From Xiphydria camelus (lineage: Eukaryota > Arthropoda > Insecta > Hymenoptera > Xiphydriidae): a stretch of 64,000 nucleotides of DNA. Shown here piece by piece: positions 10,640-21,599 of this stretch. Positions within the stretch are counted from its first letter, which is position 1. Each line of letters opens with the position of its first letter. The translations under genes and the position numbers were made by a program. The notes under the pieces are model-generated. The model was not told where the DNA came from. It searched no databases and worked only from the letters and a program-made list of their open reading frames with translations. Where the stretch lies: assembly GCA_963678675.1 (NCBI GenBank), contig OY783200.1:18220603-18284602 (forward strand), read 5' to 3'.

Positions 10640-11165
10640 TTACACATCAATAAAAATACGATCATATTTAAGTAATAAACATTAGAACGAGCAAGTTTGA
10701 TAGAATAGGATTAATACTACGCTTCGCAAGAATAAGCATGGAAGGAATACGACTGAAATCATAATTAAACATTAAACTTTGAAACGAGCAAGCTTAAGAG
10801 TATAGAATTAGATAATAAGTTAGGCTCCCTCACCAGGGTATACGATATAATATAGTTTAGATTGATAGTGATTACAACTAATTAGACCTGCCTAGGATTA
10901 AATAATACGCTTCACGAGATAGCATGGAAGGATTGCGACTAAATCATAATTAAGCATTAAAAATTAACACTAAAACAAAAACAAGTGAGCTTAAGAGAAT
11001 AGGAATTAATAGTAAGTTAGGCTCCCTCACCAGAGTAAGCGATATGATATAGTATAAAATTACCAATATATAAAATAGCCAATTAGACCTGCCACCCAAG
11101 TAAATAGCTTGAATGTCGATGGACGAAACAGTTGGGAAAATTAATTCAGAGTAGTAGAAAAGCAA
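10640..11165 (-). repeat. LINE 3' UTR with ~220-bp tandem duplication
   Basis: Two copies of a segment containing TAAGTTAGGCTCCCTCACCA occur at about 10690-10890 and 10905-11110, roughly 85 percent alike. They lie downstream, on the - strand, of the ORF2 tail at 11178-11450, so they are read as its 3' untranslated region. Confidence 0.55.
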
Positions 11166-11177
11166 GTGGATAAACAG

Positions 11178-11450
11178 TCAGATCAGAGCAGAGTCAACCG
11201 AGTTCTCCTGGTTTAGCAAGTGAGATTTTAGTTGAGTTTTAAAAGTCGGGTTCGAAAGTGACAGTTTTATATCCTCAGGGATAGAGTTCCACAGATAATG
11301 CGCAGAAACTGCAAAAGCATGTTTATATGCCTCAGTACGATGGCTAATTGTCACCAGTTGCTGGGATTGAGGACTTCGTAGAGGGCGATTTGAAGTTTGC
11401 ATTAGTAGAAGATCTGTAAGAAGAGAGAGAGAGAGAGAGGGGGGAGAGGG
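11178..11450 (-). pseudogene. LINE ORF2 C-terminal tail (CR1/L2/Jockey-like)
   Basis: The frame ends HRTEAYKHAFAVSAHYLW, NSIPEDIKLS, SNPTFKTQLKSHLL. The pattern R-x-x-x-Y...A...LWN-S-I-P-x-x-I with a following TFK..LK.HL is the usual end of non-LTR retrotransposon polymerases, after the reverse transcriptase. Everything upstream has been replaced by a GA-rich simple repeat that is the tail of the neighbouring element. Only about 70 codons remain. Confidence 0.65.
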
Positions 11451-12035
11451 GGAGGGGGAGGGGGAGAGAGAGATGTGTTGTTTATTGTTCAGGAAATTGA
11501 ACAAAAATTTGTGTTCTGGACAGGCAGGGCACAGCGATCGAGCAATTACAAAAAGTATAAAGTAGGTATAAGCAAATAATACAGGCAGAGCATAGCGTTA
11601 AAGTAATTACAGAGAGGTATAAAATAGATACAAGAGCGAATAATACAAGTAGAGCACAGCATTAAGGCAATTGTACGAAGGTATAAAGTAGGTATAAGCA
11701 AATCATACAGCAGAACACAGCATTCAAGCAATTCTAGGAGGTATAAAGCAGGTAAGGCGAATAATAAGCAGGATTGAATGCCAGTTTGGCATGTACAAGA
11801 TAGATGAGATGATAGCAAATTGAACTGCTTGGGCGACTCTAGGTAGCCAAGAACAAAAACAGAAATATTTAAAGTGAAACACAATTATTAAATTTAGGCA
11901 GATAAAGAATTTAAGCAATAAATGATAGCAGCAGGGGCTCCCACTCTCCAGAGCGCTGAGGTTCTAGGCTCGGTAGGCTGTTCCATGGTCGAAGCCACTG
12001 TGTTGCCATCGAGGAGCCCGCTTGGAGATTGATTG

Positions 12036-12480
12036 TCAGCATGCGTGGTGATTGTAAAGGTTAATGAGCTTTAGAGCGTCGTCTTGGGACATTATTGTAT
12101 GCATCGATCCTCCGTCAGTTTTCCTAGCTAAAACTGTCCCGACAGAGCACCATACGTATCTGAAGCCTGCATTCCTGAGCATCGATTTGGTATTGATAAG
12201 CAGCCGATGGACATGACCAGGTAGCATTTTATTAACGTAGATGGTCGGGTCGCCTGCTATGTCCGGTGGATCCAACAGTCCTTGGCTTTTGAGGAATTCG
12301 CTGAGTTGGGAGTATTTAAGCAAACTGTGCTTTCGTTTGGCTGATATGACTCTAGTTACAACTCCAGGATTTTTGCAGCAGATAGCTAGAGGTATTCTCG
12401 ACGGAGTTGTATTCTCATCCTTATTACCCGGTCTGGGCAGGGAACCATCTTGTTGAGTCTTACGAAGGAGCCTGGTGCTA
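12036..12480 (-). pseudogene. LINE ORF1 C-terminal half
   Basis: The best frame runs PLAICCKNPGVVTRV, SAKRKHSLLKYSQ, DIAGDPTIYVNKMLPGHVHR, FRYVWCSVGTVLARKTDGG, ending HHAC at 12036. Upstream, VRLNKMVPCPDRVIRMRIQL is in another frame, so there is at least one frameshift near 12386. The domain is the FP-like C-terminal domain of insect LINE ORF1 (RNA-binding partner of the retrotransposon). It is less damaged than the copy at 1-213. Confidence 0.6.
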
Positions 12481-12520
12481 GAGAGGGAGGGAGGGGGGGG
12501 GGGGGAGGGGAGGGGGGAGG

Positions 12521-12558
<38 letters not shown>
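12480..12558. repeat. G-run and (GA)n microsatellite
   Basis: GGGAGG/poly(G) followed by about 17 GA units. Confidence 0.8.
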
Positions 12559-12559
<1 letters not shown>

Positions 12560-12561
<2 letters not shown>

Positions 12562-13010
12562 GGCTACTCAAGGGCAACGAAAGGCTAAAGTTAAGATTCA
12601 TAAATTCTCCTTTCAATCTAACGTAAAGAATCGCAAAACTCAAATTGAATTCTAATCCGAACCTAATAAACCCCGAAGTAGACCGCTGAGAACTGAAAGT
12701 AGTAGCTAGTAGATATAATTTGCCGCAGTAGCCTCGGTTTGTCTTTTTAATTCCGGTATTTAGTTGTAAACTGTAATTCTCGTGCGGATCATCGTCCGAA
12801 TAGCGTTAGCTAGGTGCAATGCTCTCGTTTGAGTCAGTAGGCCCTTCTCTTTCTTCTATTTGACGATAAATAGTCGTCTGTCACTCTTCAAGACGTGACA
12901 GTAGTTTCCTTATTTATTTCACGATTATTCAACAATGAGTTATTAATATATGGAATGAATTCAGACCAGAAAGATGTATGGCTATCGTAGTCTGCATTCA
13001 TTTATTGTTA
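12560..13010. other. No recognised feature
   Basis: Apparently unique AT-rich sequence with no supported ORF. Confidence 0.4.
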
Positions 13011-13013
13011 TAG

Positions 13014-13560
13014 TATACAGGGTGACATTTTCAAAACTTGCCACCCCAATATTTCAGAAAGTTACAGAGATTTTCTAAAAGAAAAATACGGTTTCGGCAG
13101 TGTGGAGGGGGAACCAAAATGACATAATCGTAGACACACCCCCTCCAACCCCCTTAGGGGTAGCCCCCCCCCCCCAACTTTGTAATCTTAAATAGCAACC
13201 CTCCATGTGTGATACAGCGTTGGAAAGCTCTTTAAAAATGCTTTACAACAACAAAAAATGTTGGTACCTTCGATGAGTAGTTTTCGCGCAAATCGAGAAA
13301 GAAACTGCCAGAAGTAAGTTTTGTCAATTTATTTATTAAAGGTCAATTACGTTACAATAAATTTTAGAAATGATTTTCATTGATTTTTCGAACTTTTTCA
13401 AATGTTCTTCTTGAAATTTTGCGTCATTCTTGCGTAATTCTTTATTTCAGTTCGTTAATACTTGCAGGTTGAGTTTGAAAAACAACAGATTTCAGATGTC
13501 CCCATAAGAAGAAATCGTAGGGAGTAAGATCAGGTGATAGAAATCACTTCGAAAATTTTA
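13014..13560 (-). pseudogene. Tc1/mariner-like transposase remnant
   Basis: On the - strand (13556-13380) the frame reads SPDLTPYDFFLWGHLKSVVF, then QTQPASINELK followed by stops. SPDxTPxDFFLWGxLK holds the third catalytic acidic residue of mariner-type DDE transposases. The left boundary TACAGGGTGACATTTTCAAA at 13018 looks like a TA-flanked TIR. The upstream two thirds of the transposase are absent. Confidence 0.55.
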
Positions 13561-14270
13561 ATGGTATTTTGTTATTCGTATTACTGTTTGTACAAATTAC
13601 ATTGTCATTCGCATAACGCTTTTATCTCTTTGGTTGGTCTTGATACTTCGTCGATATTACAGTTTTGAGAAAATGTCCTGTAGTGTCAACTGCGATTGAT
13701 CCTACTTATCTTCGAAGTTACGAATCGCTTAACAGATTAACGTGAAGCATTTGACACACCGGACGTTTAAAGTTTGCGAAGTGTAGTTGGCGTTGAGACA
13801 AATGATTTAGGCAGGAACGTGACTCCACCCGGAATTTTATCCCACCTTATGTAGTAGCATAAAGTCCTTGGCCCTAGTAATAAGCTAGCAGTATATATGT
13901 AACTAATAAAACTAAAACCATTAATATAAGAAAACATTAGAAATAATACATGTTAAATCTCCTCTCTACAGCGATAACCATCTTTTATAGAAATGTGAGA
14001 GAAACAGTCCAGAATTACGAATTACAAGAGGCCTACACGATAACTAGTACCTACCTCTAAATCGGTTCTTTTAAGATCATATGAAATCCATGTAATAAAT
14101 TGTTAATCAACCAAAATACTTGACAGGATCTTGTAAAATTTTCCCATAATAAAGCTATATGTGATATTTTCATATGACTTCCTGCAAGACATAGTCACAT
14201 CGTGTGTGACTCTTGTAGCAAGCTTGCAAATTTAATATATCCTATGAGTTCTTATGCAAATTGTTCATGT
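13561..14270. other. No recognised feature
   Basis: AT-rich, no conserved ORF or repeat match within the window. Confidence 0.4.
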
Positions 14271-14393
14271 GGGACATTCTCTGTCAAGACAGCCACCTTT
14301 TTCACGAGGGTCTCAAAAAAATCTGATTTTTATTTACATAGTCATACTTGATGAAAAACCATTACCTAAATTTTTTAGATTTTTTTCAGGCGC

Positions 14394-15195
14394 CGTTAAT
14401 GGTATACATCAATTTGAAAAATAAATTTTAACTTTAAAGTTTCAAGTATAATATTAATCTCATAAACAACTTTGTATACATGAAAATTTTTGTTTTTTTT
14501 TCTCAATTATTCAAAAAAAATATACAAAAATTTTTAAGTAACATTAAAAGGCATCTTTTTACAAAAAAGTGAAAAAAACACCAGAAAATATTTATTTCGC
14601 CAATGCGACAGTCTCGATTTTTCTTAAAAAATTCAGTACATTTGAAATCAATAAAAACTCTGCAGAAAAAAATTTGGTAGTGGGAGGGCCATTTCTTCAT
14701 GAAGAAAAAAATTCTTTTTAAGTTTTTTCTCTTAAAAAATTTTTTTTTAATCAGACAATGTTGTTTATCCTTCTATGCATCTATGCATAGAAGGATAAAG
14801 AAAATTTTCTGATTTTTAAACAAATTCTTTTTAAGTTTTTTCTCTTAAAAATTTTTTAAAGACAAAAAACTGAAAAAGAATTTTTTTCTTCATGAAGAAA
14901 TGGCCCTCCCAGTACCAAATTTTTTTCTACGCAGTTTTTATTGATTTCAAATGTACTGAATTTTTTAAAGAAAAATCGAGCTGTCGCATTGGCGAAATAA
15001 ATATTTTCTGGTGTTTTTTTGACTTTCTTGTAAGAAAATGCCTTTTAATGTCACTTAAAAATTTTTATATACTTTTTCTTGAAAAATTGAGAAAAAACAA
15101 AAATTGTCATGTATACAAAGTTGTTTATGAGATTAATAGTATACTTGAAACTTTAAAGTTAAAATTTATTTTTCAAATCGATGTATACCATTAAC
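14394..15195. repeat. ~800-bp palindrome with ~390-bp arms
   Basis: The arms are near-identical inverse complements meeting at TTCTATGCATCTATGCATAG (about 14771-14790). Each arm holds the same frame starting MKKWPS and running CRIGEINIFWCFF, outward on both strands. Because the two frames are copies of one sequence, and AT-rich, I do not call them genes. Confidence 0.85.
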
Positions 15196-15218
15196 TGTGC
15201 ATGAAAAAAATCTAAAAC

Positions 15219-15774
15219 ATTCTAACTTGCAATAGATGTGTAAACATATGGCAGAACAATGTTACGTGGAAGTCATGTGGGTGTATTCGGTTACAGACAA
15301 TTATTAAAAAATTTAAAAAAACAATGCTGCGTGGAAGTCGTGTGGGTGTATTCGGTTACAGACAATTATTTAAAAAATGATCGTCTTTTTCTAATAACTT
15401 CATTTAACCGAATATACCCACATCACTTCCACGCAACATTGTTCTGCCAGATGTTAACACATCAATTAGATATCTCTTCCTTGCAATCACATACTGTTTC
15501 ACATGGTTCGAAGGAAGAGATATCTAATTGATGTGTTAACATCTGGCAGAACAATGTTGCGTGGAAGTGATGTGGGTATATTCGGTTAAATGAAGTTATT
15601 AGAAAAAGACGATCATTTTTTTAATAATTGTCTGTAACCGAATACACCCACACGACTTCCACGCAGCATTGTTTTTTTAAATTTTTTAATAATTGTCTGT
15701 AACCGAATACACCCACATGACTTCCACGTAACATTGTTCTGCCATATGTTTACACATCTATTGCAAGTTAGAAT
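15219..15774. repeat. 556-bp palindrome, 264-bp arms, nested repeats
   Basis: The left arm (15219-15482) and right arm (15511-15774) are almost perfect inverse complements around a 28-nt spacer. Each arm contains three copies, two direct and one inverted, of a block with GTGGAAGTCRTGTGGGTGTA and a GATGTTTACACATC-type motif. The same blocks form the palindrome at 37.9-38.6 kb. Confidence 0.9.
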
Positions 15775-15909
15775 GACTAACTCGTTTTTAGTTTTTTTTA
15801 GAAATCGTAGTGCAACTGTTGTTATACACTGAAAACAGTATAAAGATGTACGTTCTGGAGATAGAAGCGTCTATCATGGGAATGGTGAGATGTTGTGAAT
15901 AATGGAAAG

Positions 15910-16165
15910 TACTCACCTTATTCTGAAATTCACGATTTCGAGGTTAGACGCTCTGATCTCTCGAATTGATACCGACTCTAATTACCGACTCGACTTGTAC
16001 CGGTACCTAAATACCGACCAAAAGCCCGGCCAAAGGTAAATGTCAAGACCCTCTCGTAGGTATGAGCGCTTTTTTCTGTACCGACATTTACAAGACTCGA
16101 GCACCGTCGGCAAATATTGCCGGAGGTACCTAACTGTCGCTTGTTGCGTTTCTTACGGGCCATGC
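15910..16165. mobile_element. CCGYATGTCC-family piece
   Basis: Contains the family core TTTCGAGGTTAGACGCT, then CTCGAATTGATACCGACT, ACCGACTCGACTTGTACCGG, and the end GGGCCATGCGGTA before TAATC. It is a half copy, not folded back. Confidence 0.6.
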
Positions 16166-16345
16166 GGTATAATCACTAATTAATTGAAACAGTTGAAACC
16201 ACAAAGTAGGAATTAAATGATTGTCGTGTACAAATGAAATATGTATACAAAAGGTAAAAAGTATTCCGTACATTTACACTTACCAGCGGCATGTGATTCC
16301 ATTGTAGATATACTAGGTTATGGAAGTCACAAATTGTTGTCTATA

Positions 16346-16613
16346 CCGTATGTCCGTCTCTGTACTGGCCAGTTTGAAAGTTACCTTCGGATAGGCTTGG
16401 TCGGTAATCGAGACATTTATACCGTAATTATAATTATTTTCGTCATTTCCATTATTCACAAATTCACAATTTCGAGGTTAGACGCTTCGATCTCCCGAAT
16501 TGACATCAACTCTAACTGCCGAATCGACTTCTACCGTATTAAATGACTCGAGTACCGACCAAGCCTATCCGAAAGTAACTTTCAAACTGGCCAGTACAGA
16601 GACGGACATACGG
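16346..16613. mobile_element. CCGYATGTCC-family MITE, complete, TA-flanked
   Basis: TIR CCGTATGTCCGTCTCTGTAC, about 65 bp and almost perfect, is flanked by TA on both sides (16344-16345, 16614-16615). The centre is the family core with TCACAATTTCGAGGTTAGAC. TA targeting suggests mobilisation by a Tc1/mariner transposase. Confidence 0.8.
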
Positions 16614-16739
16614 TAGTTATATAATATTAGAAATTGTAGTGAACGCGTTGTTAAATACTGAAAACAGTAGAAAGTTTTACGTTCTGGAGATAGAAGCGTC
16701 TGACCTCGGAATTGTGATTGTGTGAAGAATGGAAAGTAC

Positions 16740-16880
16740 TCACCGTTATTCTGAAAATCACGATTTCGAGGTTAGACACTCCGATCTCTCGAATTGACAG
16801 CGACTGTAACTACCCACTCGACTTGTACCGGTATGAATACCGACCAAGCCCGGCCGAAGGTAAATGTCAAGATCCTGCAC
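16740..16880. mobile_element. CCGYATGTCC-family fragment
   Basis: Core only (ATTTCGAGGTTAGACACT ... CCCGGCCGAAGGTAAATGTC). Both termini are missing. Confidence 0.55.
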
Positions 16881-17079
16881 CGAGCTCACACGAACACACA
16901 CTAATGTCGTTAACAGTTCTCCCACCACTTCCATGAAATCACTCCGTCGCGAGCCTAAAGATGTTTACACATCAAAAATTTAGGTAATGTTCTTTCATCA
17001 AGTATGACTATGTAAATAAAAATCAGATTTTTTTGAGATCCTCATGAAAAAGGTGGCTGTCTTGACAGAGAATGCCCTA

Positions 17080-17460
17080 TATATATTTTTTTTTTCTATG
17101 ATCGAATTTTTCGTAATTGCACGGTATATACACATAGGATTGTACGTTATTGCATGTAAGTTCACGTAGGATTTGAAGGGATACTATAGGTTCTAAGTAT
17201 GCCCTATTTTGATCCCTGAGTGGAAAAATTGGAAATATGTGCCACTTTTGAGGTGTTAAATAAGACATAAATTCAATAGAAAGAAGTCCTTTTTAGATCC
17301 TTGTATATCCTACTGAACGGTAGGATCTTGAGGTTTAAAGTAGGATTCGAATTTCGACTCGGGTTTATTCCGTTCGAAAACATTGCTTAGCATCACTAAA
17401 AAAAGTATAAAAAGGTGTCAACCCCATTTTTTCACGGATCACCCTATATAAATGTAGTTT
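17080..17460. other. No recognised feature
   Basis: AT-rich sequence. Contains TTTCGACTCGGG and CGGATCACCCTATATAAATG, short matches to ends of other repeats in the window. Confidence 0.35.
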
Positions 17461-17930
17461 GCGTAGGCTGGGGTGTACGTGGGTGCGCGCGAGTCAGCGA
17501 TTATAAGAAGTCGTTCAGCGAGGGACACGTACCTACACTATAAAGTGGAGGGGGGGAGCGAGTGGCGCGAAGGGGTCCGTTCGTTCGTTATTTCAATCAG
17601 GGAGAAATGTGCGCGCGAGAAAATACGTACGCTCTCTCTCTCGTTACTGTCACTCTGCACCGAAAGCCAGAACCGCACCACCCAGTGGGTCGAGCTTTTA
17701 CTGTACTTTAATCGAGACGCACGCACGCACTATCCAGCGTACGCAGTACCGAGAAATCCTGTCCCACGAAAGGTCGAGAATCATCGAGCGCTCGTGCACT
17801 CTCTATCATCGACGTGACAATTTCCACGTGGCAACATCTCAGCGACTAAAGTTCCATCCAACTCTCCCTTCGTCTACCCTGCGACTCTCAACCGACTCCT
17901 ACAACGCACTCCTTTAGACGGAATTCACCT
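17460..17930. other. CpG-rich block with overlapping short ORFs
   Basis: Composition jumps to CpG-rich here. Overlapping frames (17473-17817 and 17609-17917 on +, 17538-17726 on -) are Arg/Ser-rich with no recognisable domain, so none is called. It could be an exon or promoter of an unseen gene. A TATAAATG lies just before it (about 17450). Confidence 0.25.
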
Positions 17931-18600
17931 AGAAATATGTTACATTCCTGTATTCGAATGAGTTTTTAAAAAATCTCGCCCTACCAACATCTCTTAATTT
18001 CGTAACTTTTACGTATATCTGTAAAAATGTATGCAGTGTCTTTCGTGGATGAAGAAATGAAAATTGAATTTGATTTGGTTGATTAACTTTTTCTTATTAG
18101 ACATTAAACATTGTAGTCCTCTATAATTCTAACTCCACGTGAGTCTAGAAATATAGGGGTTAGTTTGATGGGGACTGGTATGAGGGGAGGAAGGGTTAAG
18201 AATGGGTGTTTAAGGGTGTTTTTGCCCCTTGAGAAATTATTGACTTCAATATGGATACTTATTTAGTCGAGTTTTCTATTAAATATATTATTACAATTCT
18301 TTTATATGAACAAATTTTATTTTTTATAGGGTGATACCCAAATAATTAAGAGCTCCATATTATTGAATTTCAAACAGAATAGGCACTGTATGGAGTACGG
18401 AATTGTATGGACTGATCAAATTATAGTTTCAAATTAATTCAATTTCAAATAAATTCATTTTCGAAAACTAATTTTCATACAAATTCGAAAATTTGTGTCT
18501 AATAAAGCTAAAGTTAAAAAAGAAGAAAAAATAGAAAGTTTAACTTTTACGGATCGCTAATGTGGTTAGGAAATTCAGTAATTTCTACATATACTTGGTG
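17931..18600. other. No recognised feature
   Basis: AT-rich, no supported ORF. Confidence 0.4.
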
Positions 18601-19180
18601 AGCAAGACGCGCCGGCGCATCTTCGTCGAATCGAGCATCTTTTATTTCACGTCCCTTTCATAAATTCATTCTTATATCACATTCCGGGTAGCCGTAACTT
18701 CTGGTATTACAATAATAAAGAGCCGACTTGGTAGCGCGAAGGAGGCAAAAGGAAGTCCAAAGTATTTCCATAATCCGATGTCCGTCCAGTTTAATGAGGA
18801 GCGAGAAAGAGAAGGGGGGGGGGGGGAGTGCCGGTTTTACGCGGCGCGGGCGTCCTTCATGCCGCGTGTGCGATGCTGCGAGCTTCTTAACAAGTGAGGC
18901 TCTTGCTCGCTTCCTCTGCCATTCTCTTTTCTTCGAATTTATTCTTTTATCGAAACGATGCCACGCAGCTTCTCCGTGCATTCTCTCGTCAGAGGGACGG
19001 AAAGAAAAATGTATCGCTCATTCGGGCACGCTGGAAACTTGTAATACTTGGGCGTTTCGAGTAGCTATAAACCAATCTTGGTCACGTTTGCTTCGAAAAC
19101 GAAAACGGTGCTGCACTGGGAATCGCTCTATAGGTCCCCCACGGAAAAAATATGTTCAAAAATATATTATATAAAAATAA
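18600..19180. other. Second CpG-rich block with overlapping ORFs
   Basis: Frames of about 148 codons (+, 18728-19174) and 107 codons (-, 18658-18981) overlap in antisense. Both are low-complexity (Arg/Lys, a GGGG run) and show no domain. Treated as unassigned. Confidence 0.25.
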
Positions 19181-19361
19181 CTTTTTAAATGTCAGATTTA
19201 TATAATTTTTTGCCATTCTTTTATACATCCAATTTACATTTAAATGTAAATGTATATAGTTTCATGCGTACCCGATTTATGTATAAACAAGATGTAGGTT
19301 ATCTATACATATGCTAATTATAGGTATACATACAATGACATGGACATGGATAGGGGAGAGT

Positions 19362-19897
19362 TGCCTACATTGAACCATTTCTGGAAAAACTACTTTAACT
19401 TGGAAAAATAAGGAAATTTTATATATTGAAATTTTGATATAAACCCAGTGCCACATTGAGATTATGTTACCAGTAAAGAAAATGTCCGACGGAAACGATT
19501 TCAGTGCAATTAAAAGTTTGAAAATATTTCGTTAAAAGTTCAATTTAGGAAACTGATCTCTTAAATTGAACCGACTGTTTCCTATACTCTTAGCTTGCAG
19601 AAATCATTTTATTATTGTCCTAATCCATGTGGGTAAGATAGAAACATGTTCTTTAAAAAATAACGAAACTTATAAATAACATTAATGAAACTAAATCATT
19701 TTACACAAGTTAAAAAGACTTGGAATACTGGCCTAGCTAAATGTAACAAACGAAACACTACATAGCCATAACTATGCCATTTTCTGTCCAGAGAGAGAGT
19801 CTATATTTGTCTCGCTTTGCCATCTCCTTGAACAAGTATCTGAAATTGAATCGGTTCAGTATAGGAAACGTGAATGGGTTCAATATAGGCAACAATG
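19362..19897. mobile_element. Possible MITE (GTTGCCTAYATTGAAC ends)
   Basis: The left end GTTGCCTACATTGAACCATT is matched inverted at about 19870-19895 (GGTTCAATATAGGCAAC). Similar text (GGGGAAAGTTGCGTATATTA) starts at 57402. No ORF and no clear target duplication. Confidence 0.35.
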
Positions 19898-20184
19898 GAC
19901 TAGTTTCATTTTTGTAACCAGACTTTTGCGAAGGACAATAATTCCAAGTCGCAATTATAGGAAAGTCTTTCTAAAAGTATGTTATAAATGTTTACAGAAG
20001 GGAAAATGCTTACCGTTATCTGTTTGAAAAATATCCGCTAATTAAGTTTATAGGAAACATCGAAAGCACTAGAAACACAATTTTTGGTGCACTATCGTTA
20101 ATACCGCATCAAATCGAATGACAACTGAGATTACCTACTGACCGGTACTATAAATCTCGAAAGGGTATTACTCGGAGAGCTAGC

Positions 20185-21561
20185 GACAAAATCGACTAAG
20201 ATGTTTTAAGATTGCTAGAAATTTGTAAATAGATGTTTAAATAGTAGTAAATGGAAACGGTAATGATCTGTCAAGCCATACCGGGTTGCGTCATTAAAAA
20301 CTTAATTTTTCAAAGTTGAAAAAAAAAACAAAAAATTATGTTGCTTCTACAAAGCTATAATTTATAGGGGATGTTCATTCATCTATTTTAAGGAACTATG
20401 TAAAAGGACAGGTGATTCTGCTGGTTGCAAGTGACTGCCAGGCGAGCATATTAGTGCGAGATTAGACGCTTCGATCTCCCGAATTGAGACCAACTCTAAT
20501 TACCGACTCGACTTCTACCGGTAAAAGTGGCTCGAATACCGACCATGCCTGGCGAAGGTAAATTTCAAGGTCCCTGCAACTGGTCAGGTTCTGCGCGGGA
20601 CATGCGGTAGTGCTATCAGAGTCGCACTAATATGCTCGCCTGGCAGTCACTTGCAACCAGCAGAATCACCTGTCCTTTTACATAGTTCTTTAAAATAGAT
20701 GAATGAACATCCCCCATAAATTATAGCTTTGTAGAAGCAACATCATTTTTTTTTTTTTTTTTTTTTAAACTGAAAAATTAATTTTTCAATGATGCAATCC
20801 GGTATGGCTTGACAGGTCATTACCATTCCCATTTGCTACTATTTGAATCACATATTTCAGAAACCCCGTAAGTGACATTTTTAGGAAAATTGAGATTTTA
20901 ACTGGAACTTCTATTTGAAGTGGTGCTCCATCCATTTTATGCAGAAACCCAGCTATTTCTAGGCATCTTATCGTATTTTTGAGGTATGTTATGTGACGTG
21001 TAGTGCAGAAACTCCGTAAACGTATACCTCTTAATGTTAAAAAAATGAGAGATATTGAGAAGTTAAACCCGTATTTGTGCCAGACAGTAACCATGTTCAG
21101 TGCTTTTACAATAAAATCTTTGAATGGCCAGTGGTGAATAAAGATGACCCAGAAGATATCCTTGATTAGTAGTGCATATAACAATTGCTTACATTGTACT
21201 TGCATATTACACGAATAAAAATGTTAAAACAGCTGATTTTACTTAATATTTACCAGGAAATTTAATGCAATTTACCATGTAATTCAGAAACCCCGTAATT
21301 ACAGCATAAATATCTGTTTATAACATTAGCAATAACTTTTTTTTTCCTAACAATTAATACAAATCGATGAAAGAATATTTTTCCCCAATTAACACATGTT
21401 TAGAATTGCAATAAAAATAAAAAATTGGCTATTTATTAGTTTTTTGTCTTTCCTGAAAAGTAAGGTTCTGTGTACTTACGGGGTTTCTGAAATATGTGAT
21501 TCATTTAAACATCTATTTACAAATTTCTAGCAATCTTAAAACACCTTAGTCGATTTTGTCG
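20185..21561. repeat. Long inverted repeat interrupted by two insertions
   Basis: The left arm 20185-20460 pairs with 20627-20840 plus 21503-21561. The loop (20461-20612) is a half copy of the CCGYATGTCC family ending GGGACATGCGGTA. The right arm is split by the element at 20845-21502, absent from the left arm, so the palindrome formed first. Confidence 0.8.
20845..21502. mobile_element. TIR element with 4-bp ATTT duplication
   Basis: TIR GAATCACATATTTCAGAAAC (28 bp or more) is flanked by ATTT (20841-20844, 21503-21506). The intact left palindrome arm gives the empty site with a single ATTT. The motif CAGAAACCCCGTAA recurs inside (about 20857, 21285, weaker at 21006). No transposase. A frame of 139 codons on - crosses the left boundary and is not called. 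Confidence 0.75.
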
Positions 21562-21599
21562 GCGGCACTTGGACTACATATTATATAGCCGGATAAGCA

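Larger units (their letters stand above)
11420..12560 (-). mobile_element. Second ORF1-only LINE derivative
   Basis: Same order as at 1-745: ORF1 C-terminus (12386-12036), AT-rich region, about 60-bp repeats (11525-11765), terminus GAACAATAAAC, then a simple-repeat tail, here CT/C-rich (11420-11490). At the 5' side it begins in a G/GA microsatellite (12480-12558). It lies directly against an unrelated LINE ORF2 tail, so it probably inserted there. Confidence 0.6.
14271..17077. mobile_element. Composite TIR element enclosing three foldbacks
   Basis: TIRs of about 105 bp, GGGACATTCTCTGTCAAGAC (14271-14381) and its complement (16971-17077), enclose 2.8 kb. Inside, in order: an ~800-bp palindrome (14394-15195), a 556-bp palindrome (15219-15774), and three pieces of the CCGYATGTCC family (15910-16165, 16346-16613, 16740-16880). 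A partial second copy of the left half is at 50165-50610. No transposase frame was found, so movement would need help in trans. Confidence 0.65.

Noticed and set aside
14503..15194. Two similar ORFs starting MKKWPS on opposite strands
   Set aside because: They are the same sequence on the two arms of a palindrome, AT-rich and without a domain. The likeness is due to the inverted repeat, not to selection on protein.
17473..17917. Overlapping ORFs of 114 and 102 codons
   Set aside because: They overlap in different frames in CpG-rich DNA with no domain. At most a non-coding exon or promoter.
18728..19174. 148-codon ORF
   Set aside because: Arg/Ser/Gly-rich low complexity in a CpG-rich block, with an antisense ORF of similar length. 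No domain or splice evidence.
20786..21205. 139-codon ORF on the - strand
   Set aside because: It crosses the boundary between a palindrome arm and an inserted TIR element, so it did not exist before the insertion. No domain.
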